In this document: positions 25,464 to 33,217 of the stretch, one piece after another
Layout: every line of letters begins with the position of its first letter
How positions within the stretch are numbered: the stretch's first letter is position 1
NCBI GenBank assembly: GCA_045632265.1
Contig: JAZQWG010000030.1
Location: 1-64,000, forward strand
Reading direction: 5' to 3'
Length of the DNA stretch: 64,000 nucleotides
From: Scatosoma sp045632265
GTDB lineage: Bacteria > Bacillota > Clostridia > Christensenellales > Borkfalkiaceae
The notes under the pieces: model-generated
Told to the model about the DNA's origin: nothing
Databases searched by the model: none
Seen by the model: only the letters and a program-made list of their open reading frames with translations
Translations under genes and position numbers: made by a program

Positions 25464-26378
25464 TTATGGCAAGCAATGCCCGGCGGCGCGGTAAATTTCA
25501 TACCACTCGGCACGGGTAAGCGTGACGTTTGCCCCATCGCAAATTTCGCGTAAACGGTTTGCGTTCATCGTGCCCGCAATCAGCTGCATGTTGGCGGGAT
25601 GACGAAGAATCCACGCTGCTGCTACGCCCGTTTTGCTCAAATTGTATTTCTCGCCGATTTCCGCAAGTTTGGCGTTTAGCAAAGGAAACTCGTCGTTGTC
25701 GATATACGAGCCTTTGAAAAATCCGTATTGAAAGGGCGACCAAGCTTGAATTGTAATATCGTTCAAGCGTGCGTATTCCAACGAAAAACCGTCGTGCATA
25801 ACCGATTCGGCGTTTTTCATGTTCACGTTCATGCCAGCCGTAATCATCCCTGCCTCGGTGAGCGAAAATTGCAACTGATTGACTTTCAACGGCTGTTTCA
25901 CCGCCTTTTTCAACAGCTCCATTTGCATAAGGTTATGGTTGGAAACGCCGAAATGGCGCACCTTGCCACTCGTAAACAAAATTTCAAACGCTTCGGCAAC
26001 TTCGTCTATTTCCATCAGCGTATCGGGACGGTGCAGCAACAAAAAATCGACGTAGTCCACCCCCAAGCGAGCAAGACTGCCTTCCACCGAGCGCAAAATA
26101 TGCTCTTTGGAAAAATCGTACTGCCCGTCGTGGATAGCGCACTTGGTTTGTATTAAAATTTTATCACGCACGCCCGTGTTGCGTTTCAAATACTCGCCAA
26201 ACAGCCTTTCCGATTCCCCTCTACCGTAGATATCCGCGTGGTCGAAAAAGTTCACACCGCTTTCTATCGCGCAATCCATAATTTCATCCACGCCCTTTTC
26301 GTTCAATGCGCTCATACGCATACAGCCAAGCGACACGGCGGACGATGCAATGTCCCCGCCTATCTTAATCATTTTCAT
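25464..26378 (-). CDS. Aldo/keto reductase (YdhF-like)
   Basis: A 304-residue aldo/keto reductase. The catalytic tetrad is visible: Asp and Tyr in FFDHADIYGRGESERLFG, Lys in ILIQTKCA and His in VDFLLLHRPDTL. The order and the phrase GKVRHFGVSNHN match the YdhF/YcsN-like group of NADPH-dependent reductases. GGAGG lies 7 bases before the start. The gene follows the disulfide reductase gene at a distance of 10 bases in the same direction, so the two are probably co-transcribed and concerned with redox metabolism; the natural substrate is unknown. Confidence 0.92.
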   Translation of the reverse strand: MKMIKIGGDIASSAVSLGCMRMSALNEKGVDEIMDCAIESGVNFFDHADIYGRGESERLFGEYLKRNTGVRDKILIQTKCAIHDGQYDFSKEHILRSVEGSLARLGVDYVDFLLLHRPDTLMEIDEVAEAFEILFTSGKVRHFGVSNHNLMQMELLKKAVKQPLKVNQLQFSLTEAGMITAGMNVNMKNAESVMHDGFSLEYARLNDITIQAWSPFQYGFFKGSYIDNDEFPLLNAKLAEIGEKYNLSKTGVAAAWILRHPANMQLIAGTMNANRLREICDGANVTLTRAEWYEIYRAAGHCLP

Positions 26379-26388
26379 AAGCTACCTC

Positions 26389-28080
26389 CTATCTTTTTTC
26401 CATGCCGCAATCGTAGCAGCGTTTGGACAGTTCTTCTTCGTTTTTCATGCTTGCGTACAACCGATACCCACCCGCAAAGTTATACGCGTCAAACCCGTTT
26501 TGCATCAAAATTCGACTTGCCAAATAACTGCGCAGTCCGCTTTGACACATTACGTAAATTTTTTTATCCTTATCAAGTTCGTCTAATCGCTCTCTTAAAT
26601 CGTCGAGCGGGATATGGATAAAACCATCGGCGTGCCCACGAGCGTATTCCATCGGCGTGCGTGTATCGAGCAACGTCACGTCAGCTCTCGCCCGCAAATC
26701 GGCTATGTCCTCGTAGTAAAACTGCTTTACAAGCCTATTTTTGATGTTTTCTACCACGAAACCCGCCATATTTACGGGGTCTTTTGCCGAAGAATAAGGC
26801 GGCGCATACGCCAAGTCCAAATCCTTTAATTCGTGCGCAAGCATACCCGCTCTAATCGCCGTAGCAATGACGTCTATGCGCTTATCCACGCCGTCGTAGC
26901 CCACGATTTGCGCGCCCAAAATCTTATACGTGCCCCTTTCAAACAAAAGTTTCAACGTCATCGCCGTGGCGTTTGGATAGTAGCCCGCGTGCGAGTTTTG
27001 CGTTAAAATTACCTTTTCATAATCAATGCCGTTTGCTTTGGCTTGCGCCTCGTTTATGCCCGTCGTTGCCACGCTCATATCGAAAAGTTTGACGATGGAC
27101 GAGCCTTGCGAACCTTTATATTCGCTATTTAACCCGCATACGTTGTCAGCCGCGATTCGCCCTTGCTTGTTGGCGGGCCCCGCCAAAGGAATTGCCGTGT
27201 CTTGTCCCGTGATAAAATGCGTCACTTGCACGGCATCGCCCACCGCATACACGTCGGGTGCGGACGTTTCCATTTTCGCATTGACCTTAATCGTGCCCTT
27301 TACGCCAAGCGCCAAACCCGCCTTTTTCGCAAGCGTAGTTTCCGCTTCCACGCCCACGGCAACCACTACTACGTCCGCTTTCAGCGTTTCGCCAAAATCC
27401 GTTTCAAGCGATACTTGGGTGGGGTAAACGTCCATTTTGCGAGTGTTTGTGTTCAATAATACTCGTACGCCCTTACGACGGAAATGCGCGTGAATAAAGG
27501 ATGCCATATCACTATCCACCGTCGGCAAAAGATGATTGCCACGTTGCACTATCGTCGTTTGTATGCCAAGCGAAGCAAAGTTTTCCGCCATTTCAAGCCC
27601 GATAAACCCGCCTCCTATCACAACTGCCGTTTGCGGATTATTTTCTTCTACAAAGCCGCGAATTTTCAGCGTATCTTCCACCGTACGAAGGGTGAACACC
27701 TGTTTCCCATCCTTATAAAAAGCGGGCAAAATCGGTCTTGCGCCTGGGGACAAAATCAGCTTGTCGTACGTTTCGTTAAAGCGTTCGCCCGTGTGAAGAT
27801 TATGCACCAAAACTTGCTTGTTTTGCACGTCGATATCCACCACTTCGTGGTTGACTTTCGCCACGATTTTGAAGCGACGGAAAAAGCTTTGCGGCGTTTG
27901 CAACGTCAAATCGCTTTCGTTTTCAATTACGCCGCCGATATAATAGGGCAAACCGCAGTTTGCGTACGAAATATAACCCGAACGCTCGAAAATAATAATT
28001 TCCGCACGCTCGTCTAATCTTCTTATTCTTGCCGCAGCCGTTGCGCCGCCCGCAACTCCGCCCACGATGACAATTTTCAT
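26389..28080 (-). CDS. CoA-disulfide reductase-like flavoprotein with C-terminal rhodanese domain
   Basis: A 563-residue fusion. The first ~450 residues form a pyridine nucleotide-disulfide oxidoreductase: MKIVIVGGVAGGATAAARIR (FAD), the single redox cysteine in SYANCGLPYYIGG (about Cys43), an NAD(P)H block AVVIGGGFIGLEMAENFA and a second FAD block VYAVGDAVQ. The last ~90 residues are a rhodanese domain with active loop YVMCQSGLRSYLA. This is the CoA-disulfide reductase / NADH:polysulfide reductase group, which reduces CoA disulfide, persulfides or polysulfide. AAAGGAG supports the start at 28080; the upstream extension is unlikely. The sulfurtransferase domain suggests persulfide handling. 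Confidence 0.9.
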   Translation of the reverse strand: MKIVIVGGVAGGATAAARIRRLDERAEIIIFERSGYISYANCGLPYYIGGVIENESDLTLQTPQSFFRRFKIVAKVNHEVVDIDVQNKQVLVHNLHTGERFNETYDKLILSPGARPILPAFYKDGKQVFTLRTVEDTLKIRGFVEENNPQTAVVIGGGFIGLEMAENFASLGIQTTIVQRGNHLLPTVDSDMASFIHAHFRRKGVRVLLNTNTRKMDVYPTQVSLETDFGETLKADVVVVAVGVEAETTLAKKAGLALGVKGTIKVNAKMETSAPDVYAVGDAVQVTHFITGQDTAIPLAGPANKQGRIAADNVCGLNSEYKGSQGSSIVKLFDMSVATTGINEAQAKANGIDYEKVILTQNSHAGYYPNATAMTLKLLFERGTYKILGAQIVGYDGVDKRIDVIATAIRAGMLAHELKDLDLAYAPPYSSAKDPVNMAGFVVENIKNRLVKQFYYEDIADLRARADVTLLDTRTPMEYARGHADGFIHIPLDDLRERLDELDKDKKIYVMCQSGLRSYLASRILMQNGFDAYNFAGGYRLYASMKNEEELSKRCYDCGMEKR

Positions 28081-28205
28081 AAGCCGTCTTCTCCTTTTTA
28101 TTATTATAACCTTTTCGCCCGCCTTTTTCAAGACCTTTTGGAAATTTTACCGCAAAACAATTTTTATACGATAAAACGGATAGCCTAAAGTTTGGTGGAT
28201 AAGTA

Positions 28206-28237
28206 AAAAAGGAAATCTCGTTTGAGATTTCCTTTTT
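28206..28237. terminator. Bidirectional terminator between the disulfide reductase gene and the unknown-protein pair
   Basis: AAAAAGGAAATCTC and GAGATTTCCTTTTT are perfect complements around GTTT. The A- and T-rich sides allow function in both directions. Confidence 0.85.
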
Positions 28238-28287
28238 CTTTGTGATGTATATACGGCTTAACTTTTTTATGTAATTGTGTAAAGCTA

Positions 28288-28318
28288 AAAGGTGCGGGCG
28301 ATAGGAATTGAAGCAATA
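28288..28318 (-). repeat. Degenerate copy of the tRNA-Leu 3' tail
   Basis: Read on the minus strand, TTCAATTCCTATCGCCCGCAC closely resembles the 3' end of the tRNA-Leu(AAG) at 32310-32394 (TTCAATTCCTGTCGACCGCAC). It lies on the far side of the two unknown genes, as expected for an old attachment site. Confidence 0.45.
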
Positions 28319-28391
28319 TACCGACTTATAAATCCCTTATAAATAAAGGTTTTCAGCGTCCTGCCCCCACATGTATTCGAGCTTTTTACTA

Positions 28392-29951
28392 TTACTTATT
28401 GCTGTGAATCGTAGGCACGTTTTGTTTAGGTTGCTCAGACACTTGAGGAGCGGTTTTACCGCCATTTTCAACGAAAGGATTGTTCTCGCCAAAGACTTGT
28501 TCCTTATTATTACTGTTTTGAATTTCTTCATTCACATTTTTATTGGCTTTGATTTCATTATTAGAAACGCCATTTATGCGATTGAACTCAACCACTTCCA
28601 TTTCCGATACAAAATCTTTGCCTTGTCTAGACAATTCTTTCATGGTATTCGTATATTGTTCAACATAGCCGTTTACAGCGTCGCCAAGCTTATCGGAATG
28701 GAGCGCAAGCGCAGTATGTCTTTCGAGCATCGTTTTTGCCATAATTTTCGTGGCTTCAATTTTATCTTCCATTTGAGAATAGTCGCCCCAGGCCTTAACA
28801 GCTTTATACGCATCAACAAAGAGTTTTCTTACAACGTGCTCCATTTCCGCCTTCGGATCTGCGCCAGTTGCAATTGCGCTATCAAAGTCCGCATTAATTT
28901 GGCCGATATTTTTGGATGCTGTTTTCCACAACGTTTGAAAGCCCATCATTCTCATGATGTCCATTTGACCGTTCGCAGGAAGTTTCTCATGCAATTCTTG
29001 TCCCATCGCATAAGCATCGACTTTTTCCAACGTTTTGTTAAGTTGTTGCGCAACAGGGTCCATCTGCGGAGCTTTTACTTCTTGTATCGGCGCGTTGTTC
29101 AATTCGGTGTTCTCAGAAGGTTGGTTTTGGATTTGTTCCGTTTTTTGGGGTTGCGGTTGGCTTGCTTTTTCCGCAGCGTTTACAGGTCTCCCCAAAGCAG
29201 TCTTGCCCATAAGTTCACCCAATACTTTCTCCGTGTTGAATTGTTGCGCTTCCCAAGTTGTAATACAGGTGTTAAGTGCCTCTAAGCAATCTCTTTCTCT
29301 TCCGTTAATTCTAAAATTGAAGAGCCACCAAATCGCACCAAGGAAACCGCGGGGACGGCTTTCACGAAGCTGTCTTACCGCCTCACGTGCCGCAACTATG
29401 CGCGTGAAGCTCTCCATCAACGTTGCCTTTTGATCCAAATTTTTAGCCAATCCAGCTGTTAAGTTTTCGCATCTTTGTTGTATCTCCGTCACATCCATCG
29501 TACCCTTTTTCATTCTTTCCATCCATACGGTAGGCAAGGGCTTATTGATTTCTTGGAAGTAAGGAGTGATTGCAGCGAGAATTTGTTTCCTATTTGCGCC
29601 TGCGTACGGTTTACGGTTAGGGGCTTGACCTTCTGGCAATTCAGAAAGGTATTTTGCCTTGGCAACCTTTTCAAAATCATCCAAAAATTCTTGGGAGTGG
29701 AACTTAAACAAATTCTTTTTCCAATCACTTGAAAATTGCGAATGTTTTTCAAAATAGTTCCTAATTACTTTCGAAAGCCAATCGACAAATTGCCCCGAAG
29801 GACCGCCTACAGAATCTTTCATAAGAAATTCGTTTACGTAACGGAATTTTTCATCAATCCCTGCCGTTTTTTTCAGGTCGTAACCTTCCATACCGTACTT
29901 GTTGTTGAATTCCTTCAAATGACCTTCATAATCGTTTTCTGCTAAAGCCAT
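28392..29951 (-). CDS. Unknown protein, paralogue of the gene upstream (copy A)
   Basis: A 519-residue soluble protein of unknown function, helical, without signal peptide or membrane helix. It shares extended similarity with the 492-residue product of the next gene upstream: LPTVWMERMKKGTMD, IVAAREAVRQLRESRPRGFL, ATGADPKAEMEHVV and SDKLGDAVNGYVEQY. The C-terminus is a long Gln/Asn/Pro-rich, probably disordered stretch ending with VFGENNPFVENGG, again shared. GGAG precedes the ATG. The promoter has two 7-base direct repeats 11 bases apart before TATAAT, the same layout as for the paralogue, so the two are likely co-regulated but transcribed separately. I know no family for either. Confidence 0.75.
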   Translation of the reverse strand: MALAENDYEGHLKEFNNKYGMEGYDLKKTAGIDEKFRYVNEFLMKDSVGGPSGQFVDWLSKVIRNYFEKHSQFSSDWKKNLFKFHSQEFLDDFEKVAKAKYLSELPEGQAPNRKPYAGANRKQILAAITPYFQEINKPLPTVWMERMKKGTMDVTEIQQRCENLTAGLAKNLDQKATLMESFTRIVAAREAVRQLRESRPRGFLGAIWWLFNFRINGRERDCLEALNTCITTWEAQQFNTEKVLGELMGKTALGRPVNAAEKASQPQPQKTEQIQNQPSENTELNNAPIQEVKAPQMDPVAQQLNKTLEKVDAYAMGQELHEKLPANGQMDIMRMMGFQTLWKTASKNIGQINADFDSAIATGADPKAEMEHVVRKLFVDAYKAVKAWGDYSQMEDKIEATKIMAKTMLERHTALALHSDKLGDAVNGYVEQYTNTMKELSRQGKDFVSEMEVVEFNRINGVSNNEIKANKNVNEEIQNSNNKEQVFGENNPFVENGGKTAPQVSEQPKQNVPTIHSNK

Positions 29952-29984
29952 AATTTTTATCTCCTTTTTTATTTTTATATTTGA

Positions 29985-30017
29985 ATTATATCATGCGGTA
30001 TACACCGAGAGTACATC
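29985..30017 (-). promoter_or_regulatory. Promoter with 11-bp-period direct repeats (copy A)
   Basis: On the minus strand GATGTAC and GGTGTAT start 11 bases apart, and the second is 9 bases before TATAAT (29985-29990). The same arrangement stands before the paralogous gene. Confidence 0.65.
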
Positions 30018-30042
30018 AAAATTTTTATTTTTAAAATTTTTT

Positions 30043-31521
30043 TTATTTATCCAGTTTGGGTACGCTAATTTGGGGTTGTTGATTTACGGGTGCGGATTGA
30101 TTAACATTACTTTCCACGAAAGGATTATCTTTGCCAAATACGGGTTCATGGTCATCGCTAGCAACCGCGTCCCCTTCCAACATCTGCTTATAATCTTCTA
30201 TTACTTCACCGTACTCTTTGTCGTTCGTTACGATTTCTTCATAAACCGCAAGGTTTCGCTCGATATACTCATTTACCGCATTGCCAAGCTCGTTGGGATA
30301 GATTGCGGCTGCCGTAAGCTGATTGGTAATAAGTTCCGCCGCAATTTTAAGCCCTTCCATTTTATCCACGCCAGTTTCTATCATATGTCCAGAAAAAGCT
30401 TTTACCGTCTCTTTGAATACGCCGTGTACAACCTTCGCCATTTCCTTCTTCGGGTCTGCGCCGTTTTCAACTGCTTTATCAAAATTCTCATTCAATTCGT
30501 TGATCGTCTCGAGAATCTTCCCCAACTCCACCTGGTATTGCCAAATTCTAACTGTGTGAGGCATATTATTCCCAGGAAGTTCCTCGTTAAATTTTGCGGC
30601 AAGATCGTTTATAAACTCACTGTTTGCCATTTCGATGATTTGCCCTGCAACGGGTTGAATCGCCTTCGGCTTAACCAAATTTTTCACGGGGTCTTCTTTG
30701 GTTTTCTGGGCTTTCTTATCCTGCGTTCTCATCGTTTCCGTTTTAGCGTTCACGTCTTTCCCAAAAACGGTTTTCTCTGTGAGTGTTCTCGTTATGCCAT
30801 CCATCAGGTAGCCTTTTTCAGTCAATGCACTGATTTGGTTGTTAAGCTGTTGTAAATATTCTTTTTCTTGGCGGTTTTGCGTTCTATTAAAAATTACTTT
30901 CCAAAGCCAACCCAATACACCCGAACGGCTTGCACGAAGCTGTTGCATCGCTTCACGCGCCGCAAGTATGTTGGTCAATTCGCCTGCCATCTCGTTTGCA
31001 TCTACATACCATTTCTTAGCCACAACGTCAAAGGAACTCGACGTAATATTTTGCAGGTTTTGCATATCCATAGTGCCATTTTTCAAATTTTCATACCACA
31101 AAGCAGGCAAGGTTTTTTTGTAGTTTCTCTTGCAGTTTGCAATAATGTTTTCAAGACTCTGCTTTTGCCCATTTGTGACGTCTTCCACTTGAGGAGGCTC
31201 TTCTCCTCTTTCTTCCGCATCGGCGTCATATTTTGCTTGAACAAGGTTTTTGAAGCTATCATAAAACGCTTGCGCGTCAAACGAAGACATATATTTACCG
31301 TTTTCGTTGGGCGTGGTATTCGCTGAAAAATAAATGGAAAGCGTTCTCGAAAACCATTTTTTATATTGCGTTGCAGGGGAATTATCCGAAGAAGAACCCT
31401 TCAAAAACGAATCCGCAAAACGAAGCGCTTGTACGCTTTCCGCTATTCTGTTAAGGTTGTAGGTGGGTGGTAAGTTCCATTGCTGTCTAAAGTCTTCTAA
31501 TACCTGTTCGTAGTTTGCCAT
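30043..31521 (-). CDS. Unknown protein, paralogue of the gene downstream (copy B)
   Basis: A 492-residue soluble helical protein of unknown function. Blocks shared with its downstream paralogue include LPALWYENLKNGTMD, ILAAREAMQQLRASRSGVLG, ENGADPKKEMAKVV, PNELGNAVNEYIERN and a C-terminal VFGKDNPFVES tail followed by a Gln/Pro-rich end. The shared central part has a Trp-rich hydrophobic patch (GVLGWLWKVIFN) that might contact a membrane or a partner. AAGGAG precedes the ATG. The pair lies between a degenerate tRNA tail and an array of tRNA-Leu tail repeats, so both may be cargo of an integrated islet; no transposase or integrase is present. Confidence 0.75.
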   Translation of the reverse strand: MANYEQVLEDFRQQWNLPPTYNLNRIAESVQALRFADSFLKGSSSDNSPATQYKKWFSRTLSIYFSANTTPNENGKYMSSFDAQAFYDSFKNLVQAKYDADAEERGEEPPQVEDVTNGQKQSLENIIANCKRNYKKTLPALWYENLKNGTMDMQNLQNITSSSFDVVAKKWYVDANEMAGELTNILAAREAMQQLRASRSGVLGWLWKVIFNRTQNRQEKEYLQQLNNQISALTEKGYLMDGITRTLTEKTVFGKDVNAKTETMRTQDKKAQKTKEDPVKNLVKPKAIQPVAGQIIEMANSEFINDLAAKFNEELPGNNMPHTVRIWQYQVELGKILETINELNENFDKAVENGADPKKEMAKVVHGVFKETVKAFSGHMIETGVDKMEGLKIAAELITNQLTAAAIYPNELGNAVNEYIERNLAVYEEIVTNDKEYGEVIEDYKQMLEGDAVASDDHEPVFGKDNPFVESNVNQSAPVNQQPQISVPKLDK

Positions 31522-31553
31522 AATTTTTTCTCCTTGAAATTGATTATATGCCC

Positions 31554-31586
31554 ATTATAGAACGCCGAGTACACCAAAGGTACACC
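31554..31586 (-). promoter_or_regulatory. Promoter with 11-bp-period direct repeats (copy B)
   Basis: On the minus strand two GGTGTAC heptamers start exactly 11 bases apart, and the second is 9 bases before TATAAT (31554-31559). They occupy the -35 region, as activator sites for a response regulator would. Confidence 0.7.
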
Positions 31587-31714
31587 AACATTTTACTTAT
31601 ACATATTATATCATGCAAACAACAACAAAAACTACAACAAAAAAAGCATTTATATTGAAAATATAAAATGCTATATGCGTAAATCGTTCCCCCGTGCGAC
31701 TATCTACAACAAAA

Positions 31715-31750
31715 CAAAAAAGGAAACCCCAGTTGGAATTTCCTTTTTTG
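31715..31750. terminator. Terminator at the left end of the tRNA-tail repeat array
   Basis: AAAAAAGGAAA and TTTCCTTTTTT pair with a small internal mismatch; it stands directly next to the first tRNA-tail copy, as in every unit of the array. Confidence 0.7.
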
Positions 31751-31927
31751 TGGTGCGGTCGACAATAATCTATCCTTTGGATAGAGCTTCGAAACGCCGT
31801 CTGCAATTCGCTTTTTCTTTCTCGCTTTTGCGGTCGTTTCTCGCGTGAACCTGCACTAACTTGCACGCTCGCGCAACTATCTACGACAAAACAAAAATAG
31901 GATGCCCGAAGGGACATCCTATTTTTG
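31751..31927 (-). repeat. tRNA-Leu tail repeat unit 1 (177 bp)
   Basis: The unit contains, on the minus strand, a terminator hairpin (31893-31926), a G+C-rich imperfect hairpin with GTGCAGGTTCACGCGAG, a 7-bp stem TCTATCC-AAA-GGATAGA and the tail TTATTGTCGACCGCACCA, which is the 3' end of tRNA-Leu. Unit 3 has the same length and layout. Confidence 0.75.
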
Positions 31928-32132
31928 TGGTGCGGTCGACAGGAATTGCGCCTTTAGCGGCGCGCCCCGCTCCGCCGTTATCAACGGCGTCCTTTGCCGT
32001 CAAGTTTTTTTTGCAATTCATCTTGCGTTGGCAAAGCGTTTTGCTCCCGCAAAACGGCTCCACCCTCAATTCCCGTCGAAATGTCGGTGTCATACCAAAC
32101 AAAAAAGCACCCTCAAGGGGTGCTCGTTTGTT
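31928..32132 (-). repeat. tRNA-Leu tail repeat unit 2 (205 bp)
   Basis: This unit begins after the next terminator (hairpin AGCACCC-TCAA-GGGGTGCT near 32106-32124) and ends with AATTCCTGTCGACCGCACCA, matching the last 20 bases of the intact tRNA. Its middle differs from units 1 and 3: here the stem before the tail is GCGCC-GCTAAA-GGCGC. Confidence 0.7.
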
Positions 32133-32309
32133 TGGTGCGGTCGACAATAATCTGTCCTTTGGACAGAGCTTCGTCACTCGCAAACGTTTCTATCCTTTCC
32201 AACTTTATCGTTTCTCGTTCCTCGCGTGAACCTGCACTAATTTGCACGTTCGCGCGCCTATCGCAAGCATAAAAAAACAGCGGTATCCCTCAAGGGATTC
32301 CGCTGTTTT
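32133..32309 (-). repeat. tRNA-Leu tail repeat unit 3 (177 bp), next to the intact tRNA
   Basis: Same length and order of parts as unit 1: terminator directly after the tRNA CCA (stem ACAGCGG...CCGCTGT, 32271-32309), then GTGCAGGTTCACGCGAG, the stem TCTGTCC-AAA-GGACAGA and the tail TTATTGTCGACCGCACCA. Against unit 1 the stem differs at both partners of one base pair (G-C instead of A-T). Confidence 0.75.
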
Positions 32310-32394
32310 TGGTGCGGTCGACAGGAATTGAACCTGCATGGAGTTACCCACAAGATCCTTAGTCTTGCGCGTCTGCCAGTTCCGCCACGACCGC
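32310..32394 (-). tRNA. tRNA-Leu (anticodon AAG), CCA encoded
   Basis: A complete cloverleaf reads on the minus strand: acceptor GCGGTCG / CGACCGC, D-arm GGCGGAACTGGCAGACGC, anticodon arm CAAGA-CTAAGGA-TCTTG with anticodon AAG, a long class II variable arm, T-arm CAGG-TTCAATT-CCTG, and CCA at 32310-32312. A terminator follows at once. The neighbouring repeat array repeats its 3' end. Confidence 0.95.
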
Positions 32395-32572
32395 ATTAAC
32401 GAAATCAATTATATCGCAACCGTTTGCGTTTGTCAACTTATTTTATCGCACTTTTACAAAAAAATAAAATAATTTTTCACTTTTATTTTTCTTTGCCTCT
32501 TTTTCCGTTTTTTTCTCTATTTACGTATATTTTCCTTATCCTTTCGCAAAATATTTGTACTTGGAGGTTTTT

Positions 32573-33118
32573 ATGAAAGCAACAGGGATTGTAAGAAGAA
32601 TTGACGAGCTTGGTCGTGTCGTGATTCCTAAGGAAATTCGTCGTACGCTCCGTATCAAGGAAGGCGACCCTTTGGAAATTTTTACCGACCGTGACGAGCT
32701 CATGTTGAAAAAATATTCCCCTATCGCCACCTTGGAACGTTTTAGCAAGGCAACCGCTCGTTCCCTAAACGATTTGAGTGGCAAGATTGCCGTCATTTGC
32801 GACACCGACGGTGTTTTACACGCTTTTGGCGAGGGCAAGAAGGATTTGGGCGGACGTCCCCTTTCCCAAGACATGGAAAAGATTTTGAAAGATCGGCGCA
32901 CCTATATCGCCAACCTTTCCGACGGCGGGGAAATTATCCCCCTTACCATAGCGCATGAGGAAGGCGTGACGGCGCAAGTAATCGTCCCTATCGTGGCAAG
33001 CGGCGATTGTTTGGGCGCAGTTGCCGTCCTTTGCAAGGAATCGGGCGCAAAAATGGACGAAAGCGACGTGAGCCTTGCAAAACTTACCGCCGATATCTTG
33101 GCAAATCAATTTGAATAG
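32573..33118 (+). CDS. spoVT: Stage V sporulation protein T (AbrB-family regulator)
   Basis: A 181-residue regulator. The N-terminal AbrB swapped-hairpin DNA-binding domain MKATGIVRRIDELGRVVIPK continues with EIRRTLRIKEGDPLEIF, and the C-terminal ~120 residues form the GAF-like domain of SpoVT. SpoVT controls late forespore genes, so the organism is, or descends from, an endospore former. GGAGG lies 5 bases before ATG 32573; six additional upstream codons are possible but lack a ribosome site. It stands alone, divergent to tRNA-Leu and ended by a strong bidirectional hairpin. Confidence 0.95.
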   Translation: MKATGIVRRIDELGRVVIPKEIRRTLRIKEGDPLEIFTDRDELMLKKYSPIATLERFSKATARSLNDLSGKIAVICDTDGVLHAFGEGKKDLGGRPLSQDMEKILKDRRTYIANLSDGGEIIPLTIAHEEGVTAQVIVPIVASGDCLGAVAVLCKESGAKMDESDVSLAKLTADILANQFE

Positions 33119-33121
33119 GCT

Positions 33122-33165
33122 CATACCTGTATGCCTCGAATTGTTTTCAACGCATACCTGCCCTA
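33122..33165. repeat. Dispersed intergenic motif, copy 1
   Basis: TTTTCAACGCATACCTGCCC at 33134-33153 recurs with few changes downstream of glyS (39632-39656 and 39667-39690). Confidence 0.45.
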
Positions 33166-33174
33166 TCCATTTAC

Positions 33175-33203
33175 AAAAAAGGCGGACACCAGTCCGCCTT
33201 TTC
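33175..33203. terminator. Bidirectional terminator between spoVT and the membrane protein gene
   Basis: AAAAAAGGCGGAC and GTCCGCCTTTT flank the loop ACCA. Confidence 0.9.
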
Positions 33204-33217
33204 ATTATATTATGTTA

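Noticed and set aside
31606..32183. Reading frames across the tRNA-tail repeats
   Set aside because: Their translations contain the readthrough of tRNA 3' ends and hairpins; no ribosome sites.
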